Origin: Streptomyces malachitofuscus
GTDB lineage: Bacteria; Actinomycetota; Actinomycetes; Streptomycetales; Streptomycetaceae
Assembly: GCF_014650055.1 (NCBI RefSeq)
Contig: NZ_BMUF01000013.1
Location: 1-64,000, forward strand
DNA length: 64,000 bases
Direction of reading: 5' to 3'
Part shown: positions 7,675 through 15,942 of the stretch, piece by piece
Numbering within the stretch: the stretch's first letter is position 1
Layout of the letters: each line of letters begins with the position of its first letter
The notes under the pieces: model-generated
Told to the model about the DNA's origin: nothing
What the model saw: only the letters and a program-made list of their open reading frames with translations
Database searches by the model: none
Program-made: the position numbers and the translations under genes

Positions 7675-8328
7675 TCAGCCGAGGATGAACGGGATCCTCT
7701 TGGACAGGCCGCCCAACGCCGTTCTCTCCTCAGCCGTCGCCGTGCGGCGTCCCGTACCGATCAGGAGTACGTCCGTGTCGGAGAACTCGGCGGGGAACGC
7801 GGTGCCCGCGATGCCTTCCAGGGCCTCGCGGGCCGCCGACAGCGTTTCGGCGGGGGGCTGGGGGGACGACGGCAGGTGGGCGATCAGGTCCAGGTGGTGC
7901 AGGGTCCATTCCAGGACGTACGCCGAGAGGTAGTCGGCCACGGTCAGGACCTTGTCCTGCGTGCTCACGCGGCACGCCGGGTCGGCCAGTTCGGCGGCGC
8001 GGGCGGCTGCGGAGCCGACGTCGTCCAGGTGGAACCTCAGCAGGGCCGGGTCGCCGTACGCGGCTGCCAGGCGGGGGATCAACGCGTCCAGCGGGTCGTC
8101 GCCGGTCGGGGGGTCGACCAGGTTCCAGTACGTGGTCGCGTCCGCCGTGGGTTCCGTGTCGGCGGGTGTGACCAGCGTGATCAGGACGTCCTGTGCGTCG
8201 ATGACCAAGTGGCAGACCAGGTCGCGTACGAGCCAGCCATGACAGCCGGACGGCTGGTCGAAGGCCTCGTCCGGGAGGCCGGCGACCGCGGTGAGCAGGG
8301 CGGTCCAGGAGCGTGAGAAGTGGTCCAT
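7675..8328 (-). CDS. Maleylpyruvate-isomerase/DinB-fold family protein
   Basis: The 217-aa protein begins MDHFSRSWTALLTAVAGLPD. It contains the conserved helix CHGWLVRDLVCHLVIDAQD and a second histidine-bearing segment VLEWTLHHLDLIAHL, which together form the metal-binding triad of mycothiol-dependent maleylpyruvate isomerase/DinB-like proteins. These enzymes use mycothiol or simply share the four-helix fold; the substrate cannot be inferred. ATG at 8326-8328 overlaps the last base of the upstream DUF397 stop, so the two are translationally coupled. A longer reading frame upstream is spurious because it runs antiparallel into DUF397. Confidence 0.82.
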   Translation of the reverse strand: MDHFSRSWTALLTAVAGLPDEAFDQPSGCHGWLVRDLVCHLVIDAQDVLITLVTPADTEPTADATTYWNLVDPPTGDDPLDALIPRLAAAYGDPALLRFHLDDVGSAAARAAELADPACRVSTQDKVLTVADYLSAYVLEWTLHHLDLIAHLPSSPQPPAETLSAAREALEGIAGTAFPAEFSDTDVLLIGTGRRTATAEERTALGGLSKRIPFILG

Positions 8329-8528
8329 CAGGACCGTTCGGTGGCTGTCGTCCAGTTCAGGAACGCGGTGAAGGCGGCGGGGCCGGCCGTGACGGTCGCT
8401 TCCGTCGGGGTCTTGGAGTCGCGAAGGGCTATGTGGGTGGGGGTTGTTGCCACCTCGACGCAATCGCCGCCCTGGTCACCGCTGTAGCTCGACTTACGCC
8501 ACAGGACCCCCGCCAGGTTGCTCTCCAT
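8328..8528 (-). CDS. DUF397 domain protein
   Basis: The 66-aa protein shows the DUF397 hallmark W-R-K-S-S-Y-S followed by G-x-C-V-E-V-A and I-A-L-R-D-S-K, and ends with an AFLNW helix. In actinobacteria DUF397 proteins are small partners encoded beside XRE regulators carrying DUF5753, as here. A role as antitoxin-like or anti-regulator partner is discussed for such pairs but is not general knowledge for this copy. It overlaps the XRE gene by 35 bp and the following DinB-like gene by 1 bp. Confidence 0.9.
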   Translation of the reverse strand: MESNLAGVLWRKSSYSGDQGGDCVEVATTPTHIALRDSKTPTEATVTAGPAAFTAFLNWTTATERS

Positions 8529-9336
8529 AGCGCTCCTCCATCACCCGTCGGATCAGCCCGGCCGACTCCCTGAGGGAAAGAGCAGCGGCCTGGAGGTGAT
8601 CGTAACGGAGCGAGCAGTCCTTGACGGTGTCCGGGTTGGCGGTCGGATGCCCGCTGCCGTACCCCTCGGTGTAGACGATGGCCGGGTCCCGATCGAAGCG
8701 GTAGAGGTTGAATGAGCCTTGCAGGCCGGCGTGTACTCCGGCCGAGAAGGGCAGCACCTGGACGTTGATCCAGCGACTGCCCTCGCACGACAACAACCTG
8801 GCCAGTTGCTCCCGCATGACCTCGGCGCCGCCGACTTCCTGACGAAGCGCGGCCTCGCTGACGACCATCCAGAGGACCGGGGGCTGCTCCCTCTCGAAGA
8901 TCCGCTGTCGAGCCAGTCGTACAGCCGTCCTGTCATCGAGGTCGGTGTGGTCCAGAGCCCCGAGCACCGCACGTGCGTAGGCCGTGGTCTGAAGGAGGCC
9001 GTGGATCATGTGCGTCTGGAACGTACAGATTTCGATGGCCCGTGACTCCAGCTCCGCCACCTGCTGGAACCACGCGGGAAGTTGGCTTCGCATCACCAGC
9101 GTGACCAGCCGGGACAGCAGTCCACCCGTACCCAGCGCCGCATCCACCCGATCGCTGAACTCCTGCGTAGGCAACTTCCGCGCCGTCTCGATCTGACCCA
9201 CCAGCGAGCCCGTGTAATTGACGATGTCCCCCAGTTGCCGCTGTGTCAGGCCTGCGGCCTCTCTGTGGCGGCGGAGTTCGAAGCCGTAGTAGTCCAGCGG
9301 TGACGCGCCCGGGTCGAGGACGTTGATGTGGGTCAC
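8494..9336 (-). CDS. XRE-family HTH regulator with DUF5753
   Basis: The 280-aa protein has an N-terminal helix-turn-helix (ELRRHREAAGLTQRQLGDIVNYTGSLVGQIE, about residues 20-60). A DUF5753 effector domain follows, recognisable from MIHGLLQTTAYARAVL, LARQRIF and the W-MVVSEAALRQEV segment. GTG at 9334-9336 was preferred over a GTG 30 bp upstream because an AGAGGGG sequence lies about 8 nt before it. It is transcribed with DUF397 and faces a divergent HATPase gene across about 90 bp, a very common Streptomyces regulatory cassette. Confidence 0.9.
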   Translation of the reverse strand: MTHINVLDPGASPLDYYGFELRRHREAAGLTQRQLGDIVNYTGSLVGQIETARKLPTQEFSDRVDAALGTGGLLSRLVTLVMRSQLPAWFQQVAELESRAIEICTFQTHMIHGLLQTTAYARAVLGALDHTDLDDRTAVRLARQRIFEREQPPVLWMVVSEAALRQEVGGAEVMREQLARLLSCEGSRWINVQVLPFSAGVHAGLQGSFNLYRFDRDPAIVYTEGYGSGHPTANPDTVKDCSLRYDHLQAAALSLRESAGLIRRVMEERYGEQPGGGPVA

Positions 9337-9427
9337 GGGGAGCCCCTCTCGCGCAACTCGGCCCACAGCGGGACCGGTTGTATTCGTTCCGTAGCCGAGC
9401 GTAGTCAGAGGAGGTCAGCCTTGTGGT

Positions 9428-9874
9428 GTGAACGAACACATTCCCCTCGTCCCTCTCACTCCCCCGGCGCTCCTCGCTCCCCGCAGCGACCGGTACACGA
9501 TGCGGCTGACCGTCGGTGAGCACTCGGCGCGGCATGTCCGCCGCATCGTCCGGTCGTTCCTGCGGGAGTGGGAGATGGCCGAGCTGTCCGACGACGTCGA
9601 ACTCGGCGTGACCGAGCTGCTCGCCAACGTCGTACGCCACGTTCCCGGCCGGCGCTGCGCGCTGCTGTTGCTGAGGCGGCCGGGTGGCGTGCGGGTGGAG
9701 GTGGCCGACGGGAGTGAGCAACTTCCGTGTGTGCCGGTCGGGTCGGCGCCGGATGCCGAGAGCGGGCGGGGGCTCGTGCTGGTGGACGCGGTGAGCGAGA
9801 AGTGGGGGGTCGATCCACGGCCCTGGGGCGGGAAGGCGGTGTGGTTCGAGTGTGCCGTCGCCCCTCACGCATAA
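9428..9874 (+). CDS. ATP-binding regulatory protein (HATPase_c, anti-sigma/RsbW-like)
   Basis: The 148-aa single-domain protein has the GHKL N-box ELGVTELLANVVRHV near residues 55-70. A later G-box-like stretch SGRGLVLVDAVSEKWGV and a terminal beta strand follow, which fits serine-kinase-type anti-sigma factors. Such Streptomyces proteins usually bind ATP and regulate a sigma factor or anti-anti-sigma factor. It is divergently transcribed from the XRE/DUF397 pair, the usual arrangement. The GTG start at 9428 is preceded by no strong Shine-Dalgarno sequence. Confidence 0.87.
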   Translation: MNEHIPLVPLTPPALLAPRSDRYTMRLTVGEHSARHVRRIVRSFLREWEMAELSDDVELGVTELLANVVRHVPGRRCALLLLRRPGGVRVEVADGSEQLPCVPVGSAPDAESGRGLVLVDAVSEKWGVDPRPWGGKAVWFECAVAPHA

Positions 9875-10310
9875 CCGGGTTTACATCCGGTGCCGGCTCG
9901 GCGACGCACGGCGCCTCGTGCTGCCGTCGGGCTGGAGCTGTCTCGGGCTCGTTCAGCACCTCACCATCGACGTGGAGCGGTTCTGGTTCAGGGCCGTCGC
10001 CGCCGGGGACATGGCCGTCGTCCGCAGCTACGACGACTACACCGACGCCTGGCAGGTGGGTCCCGACGCGTCCGCCGACGCGATCCTCGCGCGGTACCGC
10101 GAGGAGTCGGCCGTGGCGGACACCGTCATCGGCGCGACGCCCGCGGACACCGCCCCGGCATGGTGGCCCCGGGAGACGCACGGGGAGCAGCACCTGCACA
10201 CCCTCCGGGACGTCGTGCTGCACGTCATCACCGAGACCGCGTGCCACGCCGGCCATCTCGACGCGGCGCGGGAGCTCATGGACGGCCGGCGATGGCTGGT
10301 GCTCACGTAG
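9852..10310 (+). CDS. DinB/DUF664 family protein, N-terminally short
   Basis: The 152-aa product carries the DUF664 core LPSGWSCLGLVQHL..VERFWFR and the C-terminal histidine segment VVLHVITETACHAGHLD. Normal DUF664 proteins start with a full helix before the PSGWTLLGLVKHL motif; here the first 25 residues (from GTG 9852) look unrelated and overlap the end of the HATPase gene by 23 bp. The gene may therefore be a truncated but still open copy, with helix 1 lost when it was joined to its neighbour. Confidence 0.7.
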   Translation: MPSPLTHNRVYIRCRLGDARRLVLPSGWSCLGLVQHLTIDVERFWFRAVAAGDMAVVRSYDDYTDAWQVGPDASADAILARYREESAVADTVIGATPADTAPAWWPRETHGEQHLHTLRDVVLHVITETACHAGHLDAARELMDGRRWLVLT

Positions 10311-10361
10311 GCACCCGCCGCGTGGAACAACGCACCCGCCCTGTTCCACGTCTACTCGATC

Positions 10362-11993
10362 GTGCCCCCTGCCGAACTCGCCCTGATCCAGCACGCGGAC
10401 ACGACCCTCGAGCGGGGGCGCCCCCTCCGTGCCTTCTGCCGGCGCCATCGCGTTCCGCTCATCGCGACTCTCTCCACGCTCCCCCTCTACGCCCTGTGGT
10501 GGGCCTTCCTCGCCACCGGCGGCGGGGACCTCGCGGCGCAGGAGGCGTGGGCGGACTTCGCGACGAGGCACGGGAGTTCGGCGTACAGCCTGTTCTGGTA
10601 CGGCGGGATGCACACGGCCAACTACAGCCTCATATCGCCGTACTTGATGGCGGCGCTGGGGGTGCGGGGGCTCACGGTCGTCTCCGGGGTCGCCGCCACC
10701 TGGATCGCGGCCGTACTCGTACGGCGGGCCGAGCGGCGAAGACCGCTCGCGCCCGCCCTGCTCGCCGCCCTCGCGCTGTGGTGCAACGTCGCCTCCGGGC
10801 GGACCACCTTCGCCCTCGGGGTCGCCTTCGGGCTCGCCGCGTTTCTCTTCCTGAGCCAGGAGAAACGTCTCGCCATCGCCGGTTCCTATGCCGCCCTCGC
10901 CACCATGGCGTCCCCGGTCGCCGGGCTGTTCCTCGCCGTCGTCGGCGGCGGGTACCTGCTCGACCGGCGGCCCCGTCGTGCCCTCGCCCTGCTGCTGCCG
11001 CCCGCCGCCGTCGTCGGGGCGACGAGCCTCCTCTTCCCCTTTCACGGTGAGCAGCTGATGCCCGCGGCCCGCATCTGGCCGCCCGTGCTCCTCGGGGCCT
11101 CCGTCGCCCTGTTCTCCCCGCCCTCCTGGCGCGTGGCCCGGTGGAGCGGCGTCGTCTACGCCGCCGGGACCGTGGCCGTGTATCTCGTGCCGTCCCCCAT
11201 CGGCACGAACGTCGAGCGGTTCGCCGAGTACGCCGCGCCCGTCGCCCTCCTCGTCGCGCTGCTCGCCCAGCCGCGGATGCGCGCGCTGCGGCGCGGTCTG
11301 CTCGTGGCCGTTCTCGTGTTCTCCGTCGCGTGGACGGGCGAGAAGACCGTCGACGACCTGAAGGTCTCCACGACCGTGCCCGCCTGGGCCAGCCAGACCC
11401 GGGGCGTCGTCGAGGCCCTCGAACGGCTCGGTGCCGACACCACCCGTGTCGAGGTCGTCCCCGCGCGCAACCACCGGGAGGCCTCCGCCCTCGCGCCGCA
11501 TCTCCATCTCGCGCGTGGCTGGAACCGGCAGCTGGACATGGAGCGGGCGCGGCTGTTCTACGACGGGTCCTTCTCCGCCGCCTCCTACCGGGCGTGGCTG
11601 GACCGGTGGGCGGTGGGGTTCGTGGTGCTGCCGGGCGGCAAGCCCGACGGGTTCGCCGAGGAGGAGGCGCGGCTGATACGACACGGCCGGCCCGACTGGC
11701 TGCTGCCCGTCTGGCACGACGCCCACTGGCAGGTGTTCCGGGTCCGCGACGCCGTGCCGCTCGTCTCCGCGCCCGGGACCGTCGTGCGGACGTCCGGCGC
11801 CGATCTGGTGCTGCGCGTGTCGCGGCCGGGCTCGGTGACCGTGCGGGTCGCCCACTCGCCCTGGCTGCGCGTCGACGGCGGGGGGTGTCTGAGCCGGGAG
11901 GGCGAGTTCACCCGGCTCACGGTGTCCGCGCCCGGCGAGTACCGGATCAGCTCGGAGTACGGTCCTTCTCCGGCACCTGCGGCTCGTTGCTGA
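10362..11993 (+). CDS. Large integral membrane protein, GT-C-like, function unknown
   Basis: The 543-aa protein has around ten hydrophobic segments between residues 25 and 330. A soluble C-terminal part of about 190 residues follows. I see no catalytic motif that names an enzyme. The topology (multi-helix membrane part plus extracytoplasmic tail) resembles actinobacterial GT-C glycosyltransferase-like proteins. GTG at 10362 is the likely start. It converges on the GT87/PAP2 gene and overlaps its 3' end by 47 bp, so the two end on opposite strands of the same DNA. Confidence 0.72.
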   Translation: MPPAELALIQHADTTLERGRPLRAFCRRHRVPLIATLSTLPLYALWWAFLATGGGDLAAQEAWADFATRHGSSAYSLFWYGGMHTANYSLISPYLMAALGVRGLTVVSGVAATWIAAVLVRRAERRRPLAPALLAALALWCNVASGRTTFALGVAFGLAAFLFLSQEKRLAIAGSYAALATMASPVAGLFLAVVGGGYLLDRRPRRALALLLPPAAVVGATSLLFPFHGEQLMPAARIWPPVLLGASVALFSPPSWRVARWSGVVYAAGTVAVYLVPSPIGTNVERFAEYAAPVALLVALLAQPRMRALRRGLLVAVLVFSVAWTGEKTVDDLKVSTTVPAWASQTRGVVEALERLGADTTRVEVVPARNHREASALAPHLHLARGWNRQLDMERARLFYDGSFSAASYRAWLDRWAVGFVVLPGGKPDGFAEEEARLIRHGRPDWLLPVWHDAHWQVFRVRDAVPLVSAPGTVVRTSGADLVLRVSRPGSVTVRVAHSPWLRVDGGGCLSREGEFTRLTVSAPGEYRISSEYGPSPAPAARC

Positions 11994-14004
11994 CCTCGGC
12001 GGCGGCCGCCGTCGCCGTCGTACGGGCGCGTGGGCCCTGGAGGAGGTAGGTCAGGCCGAAGCCGGCGCCGACGACGACCGCGCCGCCGACCGCGTCCAGG
12101 ATCCAGTGGTTGCCGGTGGCGACGATCGCGGCGACCGTGAAGAGGGGGTGGAGGAGGCCGAGGGCCTTCATCCACAGCTTCGGCGCGAGGATCGCGATCA
12201 CCAGTCCGCACCACAGGGACCAGCCGAAGTGCAGGGACGGCATCGCCGCGTACTGGTTGGTGAGGTGGGTGAGGGTGCCGTAGTCCGGCTTGGTGAAGTC
12301 CTGGACGCCGTGGACCGTGTCGATGATGCCGAGGCCCGGCATCAGGCGGGGCGGGGCGAGCGGGTAGAGCCAGAAGCCGACCAGGGCGAGGATCGTGGCG
12401 AAGCCGAGTGCCGAGCGGGCCCAGCGGTAGTCGACGGGGCGGCGCCACAGGAGCAGGCCGAGGACGGTCAGCGGGACGATGAAGTGGAACGACGTGTAGT
12501 AGAAGTCGAAGAACTCCCGCAGCCAGCCGATCTTCACCACGGCGTGGTTGACGGCGTGCTCGATGTCCATGTGGAGCAGGCGTTCGAGGTCGAGGATCTG
12601 CTGTCCGTGTTCCTCGGCGCGGGCGCGGCCCGCCGAGTTGCTGCCGCCGGTCGCGGCGAGGCGGACCTTGGCGTACGCGGCGTAGGTGACACGGATCAGC
12701 AGGAGCTCGAGGAGGAGGTTCGGGCGCAGCAGCACCCGGCGGAGGAAGGGCAGCAGGGGGACGAACGCGAAACGGGCGGGGACGGGCTCGGCGTACCGGG
12801 TGGGGATGGGGGTGCGGAAGTACTCCGAGGTGCGGGAGAGGAAGGGGACCGCGGTGGCGGCGGCCAGGGCGGCGAGGAGGACGACGTTGTCGCGCACCGG
12901 GTGGAGGAAGGCCATGTTCGGCAGCATCATCTTGGCCGGCAGTGTCATCACCAGGATGACGGCGACGGGCCAGACCATCCGGTCGCGGGCGCGTTTGCCC
13001 ACCCTGCCGACGACGGTGAGCAGCACCCACAGCAGCTGGTGCTGCCATGCGGTCGGGGCGACCGCGATGGCGGCGCAGCCGGTGACGGCGACCGCGAGGA
13101 GCAGCTGGCCGTCGTGGGCGTAACGGACGGCGCGTCTCAGGGCGAGGGTCACGACGGCGGCGCCGAGGAGGAGGAAGAGACCGATCTCCAGGGGGCCTTC
13201 GAGGCCGAGGCGGAGCAGGGCGCCGTGCAGGGACTGGTTGGCCAGGTCGTCGGCGGGGCCGCCGAGGCCGGTGCCCGCGAGGTGGTGCACCCAGTAGGTG
13301 TGGGAGTCCTGCGGCATCGCGGCCCAGGCAAGCGCGGTGGTGGCGGCGAAGGTGACGCCGGTGGCGGTGGCGGCCTGGCGGCGGCCGGTGAACCACAGCA
13401 GCGGGGCGAAGAGGAGGAGGGTGGGCTGGAGGGCGGCGGCGACGCCGATGAGGGCACCGCTGGTGCGCTGCCCGTGGGCGACGAAGCAGCCGAGCAGGAC
13501 GAGCAGGACCGGGATGATGCTGGTCTGGCCGAGCCAGAGGGTGGTGCGGACCGGCAGCGACAGCATCAGCAGGCTGATGGCGACCGGTGCGGCGAGGAGC
13601 GCGGTGCGGCGGCCGACCGGCTGGGGCAGGGCGCGGGCGGCGATCAGGCCGAGGGCGACGACCAGCAGCAGGGTGCCGAAGGTCCAGCCCCAGCCGAGGG
13701 CCTGCTCGGCCGGGCGGGTGAGGGGTTTGAGGACGAGCCCGCTGAACGGGGTGCCGGTGAACTCGGTGGAGTCGTAGAGGGAGCCGCTGACGTGCAGGAC
13801 GCCCTCGGGGCCCACCCAGGTGTCGAGTGCGGTCAGCCGTTCCGTGCTGGGGGTGGTCAGGACGACGGCGACCTGGCGTACGGCGAGGACGGCGGCGAGC
13901 AGCCACAGTCCGAGGCGCGCGGCGCGCAGCCGTGCCCGGGTGCCGTCGACGGCGGTCGCCCCGAGAGCCTCCGTCGGTCGCCCACTGTGCTCCGCGTTCG
14001 CCAC
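11947..14004 (-). CDS. Glycosyltransferase family 87 / PAP2-like phosphatase fusion membrane protein
   Basis: The 685-aa protein has an N-terminal GT87 (DUF2029)-like half with about nine membrane helices. Its C-terminal half, from about residue 430, carries the PAP2/Aur1-type phosphatase motifs: LYPLAPPRLMPG, then AAMPSLHFGWSLW, then GNHWILDAVGG, with the two catalytic histidines. The likely theme is polyprenyl-phosphate or inositol-phospholipid glycan metabolism at the membrane. GTG at 14002-14004 was chosen for a GGGAGG sequence upstream; an ATG 42 bp further out is possible. Its 3' end overlaps the convergent membrane-protein gene. Confidence 0.85.
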   Translation of the reverse strand: MANAEHSGRPTEALGATAVDGTRARLRAARLGLWLLAAVLAVRQVAVVLTTPSTERLTALDTWVGPEGVLHVSGSLYDSTEFTGTPFSGLVLKPLTRPAEQALGWGWTFGTLLLVVALGLIAARALPQPVGRRTALLAAPVAISLLMLSLPVRTTLWLGQTSIIPVLLVLLGCFVAHGQRTSGALIGVAAALQPTLLLFAPLLWFTGRRQAATATGVTFAATTALAWAAMPQDSHTYWVHHLAGTGLGGPADDLANQSLHGALLRLGLEGPLEIGLFLLLGAAVVTLALRRAVRYAHDGQLLLAVAVTGCAAIAVAPTAWQHQLLWVLLTVVGRVGKRARDRMVWPVAVILVMTLPAKMMLPNMAFLHPVRDNVVLLAALAAATAVPFLSRTSEYFRTPIPTRYAEPVPARFAFVPLLPFLRRVLLRPNLLLELLLIRVTYAAYAKVRLAATGGSNSAGRARAEEHGQQILDLERLLHMDIEHAVNHAVVKIGWLREFFDFYYTSFHFIVPLTVLGLLLWRRPVDYRWARSALGFATILALVGFWLYPLAPPRLMPGLGIIDTVHGVQDFTKPDYGTLTHLTNQYAAMPSLHFGWSLWCGLVIAILAPKLWMKALGLLHPLFTVAAIVATGNHWILDAVGGAVVVGAGFGLTYLLQGPRARTTATAAAAEVSNEPQVPEKDRTPS

Positions 14005-14397
14005 GCCTCGTCGGCCTCCCGCCCCGTTTCGCCCCTCGCGTCCCATGCGTGGGGGTTTACTCTGCGAACCCTATGAGGCTCGCACCACCCCTGGACAGGG
14101 ACGCAGGAAACCGCGGCTTCACCTGACGGCCCTCTCACTTTTGTCCGAATGACGATAGTCCGCGACGTGTGGCGTTGCCTCGGGACGACGCGAGAAGGAT
14201 CACAACCGGCCACGGGGGCGGGCGGCTCGGCGCACGGCTGCATGCCTGCACACACCGCATTTCGGTGCAGTATGCAGCTATTCGCATACCGCCCGTAGAG
14301 GACTCAACGGCGCCTATCGTCGCTTCTTCGGCCCGCCCGACAGCGCCGCCGCGCGGATCCGTGTCCCTGTCCCCGTCGAAAGTAGGCGAGCGAAGTT
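14005..14397. promoter_or_regulatory. Divergent promoter region with operator-like inverted repeats
   Basis: About 390 bp separate the GT87/PAP2 gene from the MHS transporter. Two adjacent symmetric elements stand out: TGCACACACCG...CGGTGCA at 14247-14269 and GTATGC-N8-GCATAC at 14270-14289. They lie about 110 bp upstream of the transporter start and look like a regulator-binding array. No gene with good coding features is visible. Confidence 0.5.
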
Positions 14398-15864
14398 TTG
14401 TCGACTGCCCCAGTCGCCACTCCCCCCGTCGCCCCTGGTCCGTCCGCGTCCGGCCCGGCCGGTTCCCCGGCACCGGAGAAGGCCGGTTCCGCACCGGCGC
14501 CCGGCGCCGCCCCCTCCCCCACCGTCACCGATCCCGCGCTGGTCCGGCGTGCCGTGAAGGCGGCCGCGCTCGGCAACGCGATGGAATGGTTCGACTTCGG
14601 TGTCTACAGCTACATCGCGGTCACGCTGGGCAAGGTCTTCTTCCCCTCGGGCAACGCCACCGCCCAGCTGCTGTCCACGTTCGGCGCCTTCGCCGCGGCC
14701 TTCCTGGTCCGTCCGCTCGGCGGCATGGTCTTCGGCCCGCTCGGCGACCGCGTGGGGCGCCAGAAGGTCCTCGCCCTCACCATGATCATGATGGCCGCGG
14801 GCACCTTCGCGATCGGCCTGATCCCGTCCTACGCCGCGATCGGCGTGGGCGCCCCGATCCTGCTGCTGGCCGCCCGTCTGGTGCAGGGCTTCTCCACCGG
14901 CGGCGAGTACGCGGGTGCCTCCACCTTCATCGCCGAGTACGCCCCCGACCGGCGGCGCGGCTTCCTCGGCAGCTGGCTGGAGTTCGGCACGCTCGCCGGG
15001 TACATCGGCGGTGCGGGCCTGGTCACGCTGATGACCGCCCTGCTCTCCTCGGAGGACCTGCTGTCGTGGGGCTGGCGGATCCCGTTCCTGATCGCCGGAC
15101 CGATGGGCATCATCGGCCTCTACCTGCGGATGCGCCTGGAGGAGACACCGGCGTTCGCGGCCGAGATGGAAAAGGCCGAGAACGAGCGGCCCAAGGTGCC
15201 GCTGCGGGAGATGATCACCGGCCAGTGGCGTGCGCTGCTGCTGTGCGTGGGCCTGGTGCTGGTCTTCAACGTCACCGACTACATGCTGCTGTCGTACATG
15301 CCCAGCTACCTCACCAGCGAGCTGGGGTACGACGCGACGCACGGCCTGGTCGTCGTGCTCGGCGTGATGGTGCTGATGATGATCGTCCAGCCGTTCGCGG
15401 GCGCGCTGACCGACCGGGTCGGGCGCCGACCGGTGATCGCGGCGGGCTGTGCCGGTTTCCTGCTGCTGTCGGTGCCCGCGCTGCTGCTGATCCGAGACGG
15501 CAGTCTGCTCGCGGTCGCCGCCGGCATGGGCGCGCTCGGTCTGCTGCTGGTCTGCTTCACCGCCGCCATGCCGTCCGCGCTGCCCGCGCTGTTCCCGACC
15601 CGGGTGCGCTACGGCTCGCTCTCGATCGGCTTCAACGTCTCGGTGTCCGTGTTCGGCGGCACGACCCCGCTGGTGGTCACGGCCCTGATCGGCGCGACCG
15701 GCGACGTGATGATGCCCGCCTACTACATGATGGCGGCGGCCGTGATCGGCGGTTTCGCGGTGTGGCGGATGGCCGAGTCGGCGGGACGCCCGCTGCCGGG
15801 TTCCCCGCCGTCGCTGGAGCCCGGGACCGCCGCGACGGCCGGGACACACCGGAAAAGCGCCTGA
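14398..15864 (+). CDS. MFS transporter of the metabolite:H+ symporter (MHS/ProP-like) family
   Basis: The 488-aa protein has a Pro/Ala-rich N-terminus of about 45 residues. It continues with the MHS signature NAMEWFDFGVYSY, the loop 2-3 motif GDRVGRQKVL and its repeat TDRVGRRPVI, RLVQGFSTGGEYAGA, and twelve membrane helices. Family members take up osmolytes and small acids such as proline, betaine, citrate or shikimate with protons; the substrate is not predictable here. The start is TTG at 14398 with only a weak GCGAGCGAAG upstream. Paired symmetric elements in the leader suggest a dedicated regulator not encoded next to it. Confidence 0.85.
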   Translation: MSTAPVATPPVAPGPSASGPAGSPAPEKAGSAPAPGAAPSPTVTDPALVRRAVKAAALGNAMEWFDFGVYSYIAVTLGKVFFPSGNATAQLLSTFGAFAAAFLVRPLGGMVFGPLGDRVGRQKVLALTMIMMAAGTFAIGLIPSYAAIGVGAPILLLAARLVQGFSTGGEYAGASTFIAEYAPDRRRGFLGSWLEFGTLAGYIGGAGLVTLMTALLSSEDLLSWGWRIPFLIAGPMGIIGLYLRMRLEETPAFAAEMEKAENERPKVPLREMITGQWRALLLCVGLVLVFNVTDYMLLSYMPSYLTSELGYDATHGLVVVLGVMVLMMIVQPFAGALTDRVGRRPVIAAGCAGFLLLSVPALLLIRDGSLLAVAAGMGALGLLLVCFTAAMPSALPALFPTRVRYGSLSIGFNVSVSVFGGTTPLVVTALIGATGDVMMPAYYMMAAAVIGGFAVWRMAESAGRPLPGSPPSLEPGTAATAGTHRKSA

Positions 15865-15899
15865 CGGGGAGCGGACGCGCGGCGTATCTTCTCAGCGTT

Positions 15900-15922
15900 A
15901 CTGGTTAGACAGGCTAACTAGT
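15900..15922. promoter_or_regulatory. Operator-like palindrome upstream of the O-methyltransferase
   Basis: ACTGGTTAG (15900-15908) and CTAACTAGT (15914-15922) form an inverted repeat matching at 8 of 9 positions around a 5-nt spacer. It ends 20 bp before the methyltransferase ATG and just before its Shine-Dalgarno sequence. The size and symmetry fit a MarR or TetR dimer site. Because it sits at the start codon's edge it would overlap the promoter or transcription start. Confidence 0.6.
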
Positions 15923-15942
15923 CGTACGGAAGGTGCAGGCGC

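Noticed and set aside
11585..13906. Long antisense or alternative frames within the GT87/PAP2 gene
   Set aside because: The translation is Arg/Pro-rich with no domain; the GT87/PAP2 frame carries clear membrane and catalytic motifs.
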